DNA of 56,321 bases from Lachnospiraceae bacterium (GTDB lineage: Bacteria; Bacillota; Clostridia; Lachnospirales; Lachnospiraceae), in assembly GCA_017460885.1 (NCBI GenBank), contig JAFUAB010000033.1:1-56321 (forward strand), given 5' to 3'. Shown in pieces: positions 19,737 to 28,915 of the stretch. Under the pieces are notes generated by a model that saw nothing but the letters and a program-made list of their open reading frames with translations, did not search any database and was not told where the DNA came from. The position numbers and the translations under genes are program-made. Every line of letters begins with the position of its first letter. The stretch's first letter is position 1.

Positions 19737-20393
19737 ATGTTAAGTGCAATTAAGAATAATGCCACATGGGCAAAATATCTGGATTCGCTTAAGTTTGCGT
19801 TCTATTGTATGACGCATCCTCTCGACGGATACTGGGATCTGACACATGAGAGGCGTGGTACCTATGCCGCTGCGAATACCATTTTGATCGTTACGCTGAT
19901 CGTGAGACTTATTAAGCTGAGATTTACAAGCTTTATATTTATCACGGTTTACTGGGAGGAGATCAACATTTTCCTGTATCTTGCGAGTATTTTGCTCCCT
20001 CTGTCACTGTGGGTTCTCGGCAATTGGGGACTTACCACACTGTTTGACGGCAAAGGCCGGCTCGGACAGGTATACATGGCTACGTGCTACGGGCTTTTGC
20101 CTTATCCCGTGATACAGCTGCCGCTTATGATCCTTTCTAATGTGGTTACGGTTGATGAAGGCGGATTTTATACCGTTCTGAGTGCGATCAGTCTGGTGTT
20201 TGCGGGAATACTGATCCTGGTTGCCATGGGACAGATACATGAGTTTTCCGGACGGAAAAACATATTATTTGCCGTTGCCACTCTTTTTGCAATGCTGGTA
20301 ATGGTATTCATCATACTGATCTTTTTCAGTATGATCACTCAGGGTGTTTCTTATATTGTATCTCTGGTAAGAGAGATGCTTTTCAGATTGTAA
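19737..20393 (+). CDS. Yip1-family membrane protein
   Basis: About 218 residues with five hydrophobic segments and the soluble N-terminus MTHPLDGYWDLTHERRGT typical of bacterial Yip1-like (DUF1282-type) proteins. The ATG at 19737 is preferred because GGGGTG sits just upstream; an in-frame GTG at 19728 is an alternative. It follows the NHL gene by 23 bases. Family knowledge gives no biochemical role in bacteria. Its repeated association with NHL and DUF5696 genes suggests a membrane partner of that complex (inference). Confidence 0.8.
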   Translation: MLSAIKNNATWAKYLDSLKFAFYCMTHPLDGYWDLTHERRGTYAAANTILIVTLIVRLIKLRFTSFIFITVYWEEINIFLYLASILLPLSLWVLGNWGLTTLFDGKGRLGQVYMATCYGLLPYPVIQLPLMILSNVVTVDEGGFYTVLSAISLVFAGILILVAMGQIHEFSGRKNILFAVATLFAMLVMVFIILIFFSMITQGVSYIVSLVREMLFRL

Positions 20394-20452
20394 GTTTGTT
20401 TGGAATGACACCGGATATGTATGCCCGGGAATATTAAAGGAATTGTTACAAA

Positions 20453-23059
20453 ATGGCTGAAACAAAACAAAAAAAGGTTCTTACTGAAACTCAGAAGGAA
20501 CGCAGAAAAGAATTGATCGATACCTTGAAGAGCATGATCTTTCCGACCGTGCTTCTGGCCATTATTGTGGTTTTGATATTTATTGTCGTGAATTATCAGA
20601 ATAAGGAGCAGGAGCCTGAGATCATTCCGGTTCGTGCCTATTCCGGCGAAGAGACTCCGGTTGTGCTTGAAAACGATGCATTGAAGCTGACAATGGATCC
20701 GCTCACGACTGAGTTTGAGATCGAAAAAAAATCAACCGGCAAGATCTGGTATTCCAATCCGCAGGATGCCGATTCCGATCCGATCGCTCTCGGTGATGAA
20801 AAGAAGCGTATGAAGGCCACATTGCTTATGTCATATGCGGTTGTTAACGGTCTGGAAACCAACTTCAACAACTTTGCCCAGAGCGCCGAGAACGGCACAT
20901 ATGAGATAACCGCGGATGCCGATAAGATACGTGTTGATTACAGTATCGGTAATGTCGAGAAGGAATATGTCATTCCTCCCGTAATGACCGCGGAGGTTTA
21001 TAAGCAGTGGATGTCCGAACTCAGCAGGGACGGGGCACAGCTGGTTGAGTCCTATTACAAAAAATACGATATCAATAAGCTTGGAAAGAAGGATGATCCG
21101 GACGAGCTGAGAGAGAAATATCCTATAATCGATCAGACTCCGATCTATATACTGCGTGACACAACACGTGAGAACACTAAAGGCCAGATGCAGACATATT
21201 TTGAGGAGGCCGGATATACATATGAGGATTACCTTGAAGATAAGGAACTCGTTGAGGCGGAATCTGCCTCGGATAAGCCGGTATTTAACATTTCCTTGAT
21301 TTACAGGCTTGACGGAGATGACCTTGTGGTTGATGTTCCTATGGGCGATATAGAGTATCGTTCGGATACACCGCTCTATACACTTACGATCTTACCCTTC
21401 TTCGGAGCCGGCGGAGCTGAGGATGAAGGCTTTTTGCTCGTACCGGAGGGCGGCGGTGCGCTGATCAATTTCAATAACGGCAAGACCTCCCAGAGCAATT
21501 ATTATGCCAATGTTTATGGCTGGGACATGGGATTATCAAGGGATGCCGTTATTCATAATACACGTGCTTTTTACGGCGCGTTCGGTGTTTCCTGCGGAGA
21601 TGATTCGTTTGTCTGCATGCTGGAGGATGGCAGTGCGTATGCATCCGTTCAGGCCGATATCGCAGGCAAGACCAACAGCATCAACACCGTGAATGCCGTT
21701 TATTCAATGTGCTCCCGTGAACATTATGACGTTTCTACGGTATCTGTTGCCGATGTATACGAATATCTGTGGGAACTTCCCGACGAGACCATAACCCAGA
21801 GATACAGCTTTGTCGACACCGGTGAGTACACTGATATGGCTAAGGATTACGGCCGATATATGTCTGATAAATACGGTTCATATCTGAGTATGGGCACCGA
21901 AGCAAGCGTTCCCTCCGCTATAGAGATCGTCGGAGCTATCGATAAGGTTAAGCAGATAATGGGTGTACCCGTATCCAGACCTTTGAAGCTGACTTCATAT
22001 AATGAGGCTGCGGAGATTGTTTCGGATCTGAACAGCAGCGGAATGAAGAATATGTCTGTTCAGTTATCCGGATGGATGAACGGAGGAGTGAACCAGAAGC
22101 TTCTCAAGAAGGTCAGGACCATTTCTTCTCTGGGGTCGCGTAACGATCTGAATAATTTTATCTCATCGAGCGAGAATCTCGGAGCACAGGTTTACCTGAA
22201 CGGTATCACGATGTATGCGTTCGATTCCAATATCTTTAACGGATTCTTCTCATATCGTGATGCTGCACGTTTTATCAGCAAGGAGCGTGCCGAACTGTAT
22301 CAGTACAGTCATGTAACGTATGCTGCCAGAGAATTTGCCGACAGTTACTGGCTGCTGCATACGGATCTTGCACAGAAGATGGCGGATAATCTTGAGTCCT
22401 ATGCTGTAGCTTCGGGAGCGGGTGTTTCCTTTGAGGATATGGGTAAGGATCTTGCGGCGGATTATCACCGGAAGAAGTTTACTTCCCGGCAGGCATCACT
22501 TCGCAGACAGGAGGCCAATCTTAAGGAGCTTGACGATAACGGAACACCGGTCATGATCAATATGGGTAATGACTTTGCCGCACCCTATGCGGATATAGTA
22601 GTAAATACTGACTTGAGAGGAAGCGAATATACAATTCTGGACGAGTGTGTTCCCTTCTGGCAGCTAGCTGTTCACGGCAGGATCGATTACACAGGTGAAT
22701 CACTTAATATCTGCGGCGATCCCGAAACGGAATTCCTTGAGAGCGTAGCTTACGGAGCAGGTCTTCATTTCACATTTATGAAAGCAAGTTCGTTTGTGAC
22801 ACAGAAGACTTTGTATTCCGAGTATTACGGCGCCAACTATGATTCCTGGCGTGACAGAGCTGTTGAAATGTATACCCGTTATAATAATGAACTCGGTTCC
22901 GTATTTGCACAGGAAATGACCGGATATGACAATCTGACAGACAGGGTATCCGTTACCGAATATGCGGATGGTACGAAGGTTTATGTGAATCGCGGGTATG
23001 ATGCATATATGAGCGATGACGGGGAAGTGGCGGCAAGAGATTATCTGGTTGTAAAGTAA
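20453..23059 (+). CDS. DUF5696-domain membrane-anchored protein, glycosidase-like
   Basis: 868 residues with one N-terminal membrane helix (MIFPTVLLAIIVVLIFIVVN) and a large extracellular part. The first half is a beta-rich supersandwich-like domain beginning LENDALKLTMDPLTTEFEI, reminiscent of the N-terminal domains of GH31/GH101-type enzymes. The second half is barrel-like, with SVQLSGWMNGGVNQ, GAQVYLNGITMY and a possible acidic site GVSFEDMGKDLAADY. The C-terminus has a beta-domain with VTEYADGTKVYVNRGYDAY. I recognise the family but not a proven activity. The fold hints at a glycoside hydrolase or a sugar-binding relative. It lies 59 bases after the Yip1-like gene and directly before two permeases. 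Confidence 0.82.
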   Translation: MAETKQKKVLTETQKERRKELIDTLKSMIFPTVLLAIIVVLIFIVVNYQNKEQEPEIIPVRAYSGEETPVVLENDALKLTMDPLTTEFEIEKKSTGKIWYSNPQDADSDPIALGDEKKRMKATLLMSYAVVNGLETNFNNFAQSAENGTYEITADADKIRVDYSIGNVEKEYVIPPVMTAEVYKQWMSELSRDGAQLVESYYKKYDINKLGKKDDPDELREKYPIIDQTPIYILRDTTRENTKGQMQTYFEEAGYTYEDYLEDKELVEAESASDKPVFNISLIYRLDGDDLVVDVPMGDIEYRSDTPLYTLTILPFFGAGGAEDEGFLLVPEGGGALINFNNGKTSQSNYYANVYGWDMGLSRDAVIHNTRAFYGAFGVSCGDDSFVCMLEDGSAYASVQADIAGKTNSINTVNAVYSMCSREHYDVSTVSVADVYEYLWELPDETITQRYSFVDTGEYTDMAKDYGRYMSDKYGSYLSMGTEASVPSAIEIVGAIDKVKQIMGVPVSRPLKLTSYNEAAEIVSDLNSSGMKNMSVQLSGWMNGGVNQKLLKKVRTISSLGSRNDLNNFISSSENLGAQVYLNGITMYAFDSNIFNGFFSYRDAARFISKERAELYQYSHVTYAAREFADSYWLLHTDLAQKMADNLESYAVASGAGVSFEDMGKDLAADYHRKKFTSRQASLRRQEANLKELDDNGTPVMINMGNDFAAPYADIVVNTDLRGSEYTILDECVPFWQLAVHGRIDYTGESLNICGDPETEFLESVAYGAGLHFTFMKASSFVTQKTLYSEYYGANYDSWRDRAVEMYTRYNNELGSVFAQEMTGYDNLTDRVSVTEYADGTKVYVNRGYDAYMSDDGEVAARDYLVVK

Positions 23060-23083
23060 ACTAAAAGGAGAGGTTGTATCTGC

Positions 23084-24007
23084 ATGAGCGTCGCAGAAGG
23101 TAAGATCAAACGAAAAAAATACGTAGGACTGCAGAAGCGCAAGGCGGTTTCCGGTTATCTTTTTATAAGTCCATTTATAATCGGATTCCTGGCGTTTCAG
23201 GTCAAGCCCTTTATACAGTCACTTTGGATGAGCTTCAATGATGTCCAGGTCGGATCGGGCAATTTCACCCTTGTTTTTAACGGGCTGGCCAATTATCGTT
23301 TTGCCTTCAGAGTGGATCCCGAATATACCAGGATGCTTGTGGAGCAGTTTACGAGACTGGTGGTATATTCGCTTGGTATCATGGTATTTTCATTCTTCGT
23401 GGCTCTTATCCTTAATCAGAAATTTGCGGGCAGAGCCCTGGTCCGTGCGATCTTTTTCCTGCCGGTTATCATGGCCAGTGGTGTTATCCTCGGACTTGAG
23501 ACTGATAATCAGCTGATGGCCAATATGCAGGCAATGGTGGAAGAGACCACCAGCAATGTCAGCATAACCGATACGATCCAGACGGTCCTGAGAACTGCCG
23601 GAGTCGGAGTTCGTGCCTTTGAATGGGTATTTGAACTTATAGACAACATATATGATGTGGCGATCGCTTCCGGTATTCAGATCATTATCTTTCTGTCCGG
23701 ATTACAGACCATACCATCCAGTATGTATGAGGCTGCTGACATAGAGGGCTGTACAGCATGGGAGAGTCTGTGGAAGATCACATTTCCGATGGTCAGCAAC
23801 ATATTCCTTGTAAACTGGTTCTATACTATCATTGATTTCTCGATGCGTACCGATAATGAAGTCATTGAAAAGATCCAGGAGGTTATGATCATCCAGCTTA
23901 AATACGGACAGGCCTCTGCCATGGCATGGATCTATTTCCTGCTTGTACTTGTGTTTGTTGGTATTACTTCACTTTTGATCTCGAGGGGAGTTTATTATTA
24001 TGACTAA
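23084..24007 (+). CDS. Sugar ABC importer permease with a large loop insertion
   Basis: 307 residues of MalF/UgpA type. Membrane segments begin at GYLFISPFIIGFLAFQVKPF, and the EAA loop is EAADIEGCTAWESLWKITFP. Between the segment ending VIMASGVILGL and the one starting IQIIIFLSGL there is an extra polar stretch of about 70 residues, rich in Thr and Asp, that ordinary permeases lack. The C-terminus (ISRGVYYYD) overlaps the next gene by 8 bases. AAGGAGAGG gives a good ribosome site. It pairs with the permease at 24000. Confidence 0.92.
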   Translation: MSVAEGKIKRKKYVGLQKRKAVSGYLFISPFIIGFLAFQVKPFIQSLWMSFNDVQVGSGNFTLVFNGLANYRFAFRVDPEYTRMLVEQFTRLVVYSLGIMVFSFFVALILNQKFAGRALVRAIFFLPVIMASGVILGLETDNQLMANMQAMVEETTSNVSITDTIQTVLRTAGVGVRAFEWVFELIDNIYDVAIASGIQIIIFLSGLQTIPSSMYEAADIEGCTAWESLWKITFPMVSNIFLVNWFYTIIDFSMRTDNEVIEKIQEVMIIQLKYGQASAMAWIYFLLVLVFVGITSLLISRGVYYYD

Positions 24008-25007
24008 AGCCGGATTAAAGGAAAACAGAATAAGCTTCCTCGAAAGAAACCGTAATTCGGGCGGCTATCTGTTGAGAAAGAAGATTACTTCGGTTGCTGT
24101 TTCGCTGGCGAGATTCATACTGCTTTTCGGTATGTGTTTCATGATCCTTCAGCCGATACTTAACAAGATTTCGGTCAGCTTTATGACCGAAGCCGATCTG
24201 TATAACCCTACCGTAGTATCGATCCCTTCCGTTTTCTCGACGGAAAACTATACCATAGCATGGGACGCCATGAAATACGGTAAGGGAATCGTAAACACGC
24301 TGATCTATTCGATAGCAATATCCGTGCTGCAGGTAGCAATGTGTACGATTGTCGGCTACGGTTTCGCCAGGTTCAATTTCCCGCTTAAGAAGTTCTGGTT
24401 TGGATGTGTTATGGTCATGATCCTGATCCCGCCTCAGACCATTTCCACTTCTCTGTATCTTCATTTCAGGTTTTTTGATGTACTCGGAATTATCAAACTG
24501 CTGACCGGAGATACCATAAACTTAAGAAACTCCACATTGCCTTATTTTCTGATGAGTGCGGGATGTACCGGCCTCAAAAACGGTTTATACATATTCCTGA
24601 TCAGACAGTTCTTCCGCAATCTGCCCGGAGATCTTGAAGAGGCGGCATATGTAGACGGTCTTGGAACCTTCAGGACATTTGTTCAGATAATGCTTCCGGA
24701 GGCAAAGCCCATTATTACGAGTTGTTTCCTGTTTGCATTCGTATGGCAGTGGACCGACGGCTTCTACTCCAGAATGTTCCTTGGAGGCAAGATACTGCTG
24801 TCGACCTCATTGGCCGCATTGCCGGATTCTCTGACCAATTATCTGCTGAGACTCTGGGGACAGACTTCGGGTACGGTCGCTACCGGTTATATCAATATGC
24901 TTGTTTCAACCGGTACGCTGCTTGTAATACTTCCTCTGATCATACTGTATCTTTTTGCTCAGAGGGCATTTGTCGAGAGTATAAGCTCTACCGGTATTAA
25001 GATGTAG
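24000..25007 (+). CDS. Sugar ABC importer permease (MalG type)
   Basis: 335 residues, six predicted membrane helices, EAA loop EAAYVDGLGTFRTFVQIMLP. The gene overlaps its partner by 8 bases, so the two are translationally coupled. It has an extended segment before the EAA loop (about residues 160-190) compared with a minimal MalG permease. The C-terminal ISSTGIKM is family-typical. Followed 111 bases later by the binding protein that presumably feeds it. No ATPase gene accompanies the pair. Confidence 0.92.
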   Translation: MTKAGLKENRISFLERNRNSGGYLLRKKITSVAVSLARFILLFGMCFMILQPILNKISVSFMTEADLYNPTVVSIPSVFSTENYTIAWDAMKYGKGIVNTLIYSIAISVLQVAMCTIVGYGFARFNFPLKKFWFGCVMVMILIPPQTISTSLYLHFRFFDVLGIIKLLTGDTINLRNSTLPYFLMSAGCTGLKNGLYIFLIRQFFRNLPGDLEEAAYVDGLGTFRTFVQIMLPEAKPIITSCFLFAFVWQWTDGFYSRMFLGGKILLSTSLAALPDSLTNYLLRLWGQTSGTVATGYINMLVSTGTLLVILPLIILYLFAQRAFVESISSTGIKM

Positions 25008-25121
25008 TAAACTTGCCATTTCACATTATGTGTAGTATATTAAATACCGTGAGTTATATATGTCGCTCTGCGATGTATATTTTAGCCGGAAACGGCAATA
25101 TTTTTCACAAGGAGGATTATG

Positions 25122-26663
25122 ATGAAAAAGATTGGTATGACCAAGAAGGTCGTAGCAGCTATGACTATGGCGGCTATGACCATGAGCAGTCTTGCCGGCT
25201 GTGGATCAAGTAATACAGCTGAGCCTGCTCAGACCGAAGAGCCTGCTGCAGATACAGCCGCTGACACAGCTGCTGAGACTCCCGCAGCCGACACTACCGA
25301 AGCCGCTGCCGATACTACTGAGGCAACTGCCGAGCCTGAGGAAGAGGAAGTAAGTGAGTACACTGTACTTACCGACGCCAATGGCAATGTATATGACCTT
25401 GGCGGTATGGAACTTATCATCCGTGACTGGTGGTCAGATGCAGAAGGCAACGCACCCGAGCCTGCAAATGCTTTTGAGGAAGCAAGACAGGAATGGCGTG
25501 AGTGGGCAGAGGAGACCTACAACTTCACCGTTAAGGAAGTCGGCATGTCAGGCTGGGATACTACTCCCGAGGATTATGCCAACTATGTAACCGGCGGCGG
25601 AGATGACAATGCATACGTATTCCGTCTTCGTGACGATGCAATGGGTGACGCTCTTGCAAACGGACTTATGTATGACCTGTCTACACTCGACTGCCTTGAT
25701 TTTTCGGATCCCATGTTTACCAAGAATAAGTGTAACGTTCAGTACACTATAGGCGGCGGTACATATGCTATGTATCCCAACAATTCCGAGCCCCGTCTTG
25801 GTATTTTCTTTAATAAGAGACTGCTTACGGATGCCGGCATCGATCCCGATTCACTCTATGATATGGTAGCTGACGGCACATGGACTTGGGATAAGTTCAC
25901 AGAGATACTTGATCAGGTACAGCGCGATACCGATAACGACGGACAGATCGATGTATGGGGTCTTGCCGCTAACGGTATGAACAATATCGCTCCTGTTGCC
26001 GTTGTAGGTAACGGCGGTGCATTTGTAGGTAAGGATGCAAGCGGCAACTTCACATACGAGCTTGAGAGCCAGGCAACTCTTGACGCACTTGAGTTTGTAA
26101 ATACCCTTGGTGCAAAGTATTACTTCGTACACGAAGGTCCCGATGATGCATGGGATCACTACAAGGAAGAGTTCCAGAACGGAACATGCGTATTCCTTGC
26201 AGAGGATACATACTGCGGATATGAGGGCGGTATCGTAGAGACCATGGATGATGAGTGTGGTTTCGTTCCTTTCCCCAAGAGCCCCAACGGAGATTACATC
26301 AACGTTTGGTCCAACAACCCCGAGTGCATCCCTGCATGCTATGATGCCGAGAAAGCATGGAACATCGCTTTTGCATGGAAGCTTTACAATCAGCTTCCTC
26401 CCGGATACGAGGATTACAACAGCTATCAGAGCAACTGGGAGAAGGGTATGTATGATTCCAGAGCAATCAATGAAGTACTTCCTATGCTGCAGACTCCCGA
26501 GCATGGTACCGTTGTATATCAGGGTACTGTTCCTCAGCTTCAGCTTGGTTCAGACTTCACCTGGAACTTCAGTGCTACCAGCGTAGTTTCCGAGATGGTT
26601 GATGCTATCCGTGATACCTGGAAGGGTTATATTGATGATGCTAATGCGGCATTCAATAAATAA
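25122..26663 (+). CDS. Lipoprotein extracellular solute-binding protein, family 1
   Basis: About 513 residues; receptor for the 23084/24000 permease pair. The signal peptide carries the lipobox LAGC. A linker of repeated Ala-Asp-Thr-Thr-Glu units (about 25-75) tethers the binding domain, which has LFNKRLLTDAGIDPDSLYD-like and WTWDKFTEI motifs of family-1 sugar receptors. Two adjacent ATGs (25119 and 25122) follow AAGGAGG; the second has the better spacing. The 111-base gap upstream holds a GCCG-GAAA-CGGC mini-hairpin (25085-25096) followed by T-rich sequence, possibly an mRNA-stability element for high expression of the receptor. A strong hairpin follows the gene. Confidence 0.94.
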   Translation: MKKIGMTKKVVAAMTMAAMTMSSLAGCGSSNTAEPAQTEEPAADTAADTAAETPAADTTEAAADTTEATAEPEEEEVSEYTVLTDANGNVYDLGGMELIIRDWWSDAEGNAPEPANAFEEARQEWREWAEETYNFTVKEVGMSGWDTTPEDYANYVTGGGDDNAYVFRLRDDAMGDALANGLMYDLSTLDCLDFSDPMFTKNKCNVQYTIGGGTYAMYPNNSEPRLGIFFNKRLLTDAGIDPDSLYDMVADGTWTWDKFTEILDQVQRDTDNDGQIDVWGLAANGMNNIAPVAVVGNGGAFVGKDASGNFTYELESQATLDALEFVNTLGAKYYFVHEGPDDAWDHYKEEFQNGTCVFLAEDTYCGYEGGIVETMDDECGFVPFPKSPNGDYINVWSNNPECIPACYDAEKAWNIAFAWKLYNQLPPGYEDYNSYQSNWEKGMYDSRAINEVLPMLQTPEHGTVVYQGTVPQLQLGSDFTWNFSATSVVSEMVDAIRDTWKGYIDDANAAFNK

Positions 26664-26692
26664 GCCTTAACCATACTGCATATAATAAATTT

Positions 26693-26720
26693 ACGGGCGG
26701 GGTTTTCCCCGCCCGTTTCC
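26693..26720 (+). terminator. Strong GC-rich hairpin at the end of the sugar-uptake locus
   Basis: A perfect 10-bp stem, ACGGGCGGGG (26693-26702) with CCCCGCCCGT (26707-26716), with a TTTT loop. Only a short pyrimidine run (TTCCC) follows, so termination may be partial. The next gene starts 22 bases later, so some read-through is likely. Confidence 0.7.
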
Positions 26721-26737
26721 CTAAGTCGGAGATTCAC

Positions 26738-27718
26738 ATGACAGAAACAAAAGCCCGTTTTCATCTTCCGGGCCTCAGATATAATTTTCCTTTAAATATG
26801 CTTTGGATCAGTCTGCTGAAGACTCATCCGGAGTTTTTCAGAGAGGGTGTGGAGATAGGCTCTGTGTTTGGCTGCTTCCCGTTAAGTCTGTGGAACGGAG
26901 GCCGTTCAACCGGCAACGATCAGTGTGATGCCGGTTTTGTGCGCAGTGTCATCAAAAACATCAATTCGGCGGGAATCCCCGTCCGGTTCACATTTAATAA
27001 TCCGATAGTCGAAGAGGAGGATCTGGACGATCCTTTCTGTAACTTCTGTATGGATGAGGCGAACAACGGTATGAACGAGGTTATCATAGTATCGCCGCTC
27101 CTTGAAGAATATCTTCGTAAGAAATACCCTGATTTTGAATATAACAGTTCAACGTGCAAGGAGATAAAGGATATTGATACGTTGAATGCCGAAATAGACA
27201 GAAATTATAAGTATGTTGTGCTTGATTACAATCTTAACGGTAAATGGGAGTTCATCGACAGTGTCAACCATCCCGAAAAGCTCGAGATCCTTATCAATCC
27301 GGTATGTGATCCCGCGTGTCCGCGACGTGGAGAGCATTACAGGACAATAGCCGTCAATCAGAAGATCGTGCTTCATAACAGACACCTTCCCCCGGAGAAG
27401 CGCAAACCTGCCATACCATGGAAATGCGATGCCGGTAAGTTCAATTCGGTTTACGACATACAGAAGTATCCTACGGTTGTTAAACCCGATCAGATATGGG
27501 AGGAATATCTGCCAAGGGGGATCGTTAACTTCAAGATAGAAGGCCGTACCGCCAATATTCTTGGACTGATAGATGCATATTGCCTTTATATGCTGCGTCC
27601 CGAATGTATCGGACCTGCCAGACTGCTACTTATGAGGAATCTTGAGGAATCCCATGTTATTACCGTGAACAAACCCAAGCCCCAGCCGTTTATACTTCCG
27701 AACGGCAAACAGTATTGA
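26738..27718 (+). CDS. U32-peptidase-like protein with four candidate cluster cysteines
   Basis: 326 residues, paralogous to the gene at 43725. Shared blocks include GVEIGSVFGCFP, GIPVRFTFNNP, NNGMNEVIIVSPLLEEYLRK and YVVLDYNLN. Two late motifs, INPVCDPACPRRGEHY and NFKIEGRT, match the pattern of U32-family proteins (UbiU/V, RlhA/YhbU type), which have a C-x-x-x-CP-x-R box and a KIEGR box. Cys 101, 190, 194 and 230 are also present in the paralogue, so a [4Fe-4S] cluster is plausible. It is inferred to be a TIM-barrel RNA- or cofactor-modifying enzyme rather than a protease. It is 4 bases from the open frame of the export-system adaptor. Confidence is high that it is a gene and moderate for the family link. 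Confidence 0.7.
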   Translation: MTETKARFHLPGLRYNFPLNMLWISLLKTHPEFFREGVEIGSVFGCFPLSLWNGGRSTGNDQCDAGFVRSVIKNINSAGIPVRFTFNNPIVEEEDLDDPFCNFCMDEANNGMNEVIIVSPLLEEYLRKKYPDFEYNSSTCKEIKDIDTLNAEIDRNYKYVVLDYNLNGKWEFIDSVNHPEKLEILINPVCDPACPRRGEHYRTIAVNQKIVLHNRHLPPEKRKPAIPWKCDAGKFNSVYDIQKYPTVVKPDQIWEEYLPRGIVNFKIEGRTANILGLIDAYCLYMLRPECIGPARLLLMRNLEESHVITVNKPKPQPFILPNGKQY

Positions 27719-27800
27719 CAGGATGTGTAAAGTTGTTTCAAAAGCGGACAGATGCCGGGGAAGGCTTGAGTTTGCCGCCCGAACCCGGTTCTTATATCAG

Positions 27801-28904
27801 ATGGATCATATATTCAGAAAACTACAAAAACATATCAGTCTGCTGGTCGTATCCTTGTCGGTTCTTCTGACCGGCTGCGGAGAACAGGAGAACAGAGACG
27901 AGGTGCTTCTCGACAATGAGGCCGTAAATATGGCATACGGCCTGACCTCTGTCTCAGTGGAGGATGTTGTTCTTACAAAGCAGCTTGTGGTCACCTATAC
28001 CCAGGAGAAGGATCAGGAGGTATCCTTTAACGTCGGTGGAAGACGTGTGTCCAAGGTCTACGTGAATGCCGGAGATCAGGTTCGGAAGGGAGATCTGCTG
28101 GTGGAGCTTGCAACGGATGGTCTGCAGGAGCAGATAGACGAACTGGAGTATCGTGTTTCCAGAAATCAGAAGGAACTGGAATATCTGGATTCCGCACAGA
28201 AATTTGAGGAGCAGAGCACATATAACAGCTTTGTATATAATAATCCGGATATCAAAGAGGAAGATCTTAAAAAGCTTGAGGACAGTGAGGAGGCGGTCTC
28301 CAGGAATTACAGATATAAGAGAGAAGAAATCAGTGATGAGCTGGAATTTGACCGTGCCAGGCTTACAGCGCTGAAGAGTCAGATGTCATCCGCAAGGATA
28401 ACCTCTACCATGGACGGAGTGGTGTATCGTGTTACAGATGAGCTTGAGGGTTCTACCTCGCGCAAGGACGAAGTCGTAATGACTATCGTAGATAATAAAT
28501 CAGGCAGATTCGTGATGGAGGAACCCGATTTTGCCTCGTTTTTCCATGAGGGAGAGCTTTATAACCTGAAGATCGTATACAGTTCGGCTGTCGGAGATTA
28601 TGAGGTTACGCCTCTGGACCTGGATTCATGGAATGAGGAACAGTATTTCGAGATAGTTTCCGGACCTGAAAATGACGGGATAGATGTCGGAACCACGGCT
28701 TCGATCATCATAGAGCTTGACAGACGTGATATGGTTATGGCACTTCCCCTCGGAGCTATTCATTATGCGGACGGAAAGCCCTATGTTTATGTACTTGATG
28801 AGAATGATTTCAGGCAGGTTCAGTGGATAGAAACCGGATTGACCGGAGATGACAGGGTTGAGATAGTGTACGGATTAAACGCCGGAGACAAGGTAGTATA
28901 CTGA
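27801..28904 (+). CDS. Lipoprotein periplasmic-adaptor-like (HlyD/MacA-type) subunit of an ABC exporter
   Basis: About 367 residues from the ATG at 27801, chosen because it yields a normal lipoprotein signal with lipobox LTGC (Cys 26). The same frame opens at an ATG at 27723, 4 bases after the previous stop, but that adds 26 charged residues. The order is biotinyl-lipoyl-like hairpin (VYVNAGDQVRKGDLLVEL), coiled coil (about 90-190), the second lipoyl half (ITSTMDGVVYRV), beta-barrel (DVGTTASIIIEL) and membrane-proximal domain. It is a partner of the permease at 31075. In a Gram-positive such adaptors act outside the membrane, linking exporter and substrate. Confidence 0.85.
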   Translation: MDHIFRKLQKHISLLVVSLSVLLTGCGEQENRDEVLLDNEAVNMAYGLTSVSVEDVVLTKQLVVTYTQEKDQEVSFNVGGRRVSKVYVNAGDQVRKGDLLVELATDGLQEQIDELEYRVSRNQKELEYLDSAQKFEEQSTYNSFVYNNPDIKEEDLKKLEDSEEAVSRNYRYKREEISDELEFDRARLTALKSQMSSARITSTMDGVVYRVTDELEGSTSRKDEVVMTIVDNKSGRFVMEEPDFASFFHEGELYNLKIVYSSAVGDYEVTPLDLDSWNEEQYFEIVSGPENDGIDVGTTASIIIELDRRDMVMALPLGAIHYADGKPYVYVLDENDFRQVQWIETGLTGDDRVEIVYGLNAGDKVVY

Positions 28905-28915
28905 TCAGGGCAGAT

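Noticed and set aside
25085-25105. GCCG-GAAA-CGGC hairpin before the receptor gene as a riboswitch
   Set aside because: A four-base stem with no conserved aptamer features; noted only as a possible stability element.
25215-25345. Repetitive GC/A-rich stretch
   Set aside because: It is the Ala-Asp-Thr-Glu linker of the lipoprotein receptor.
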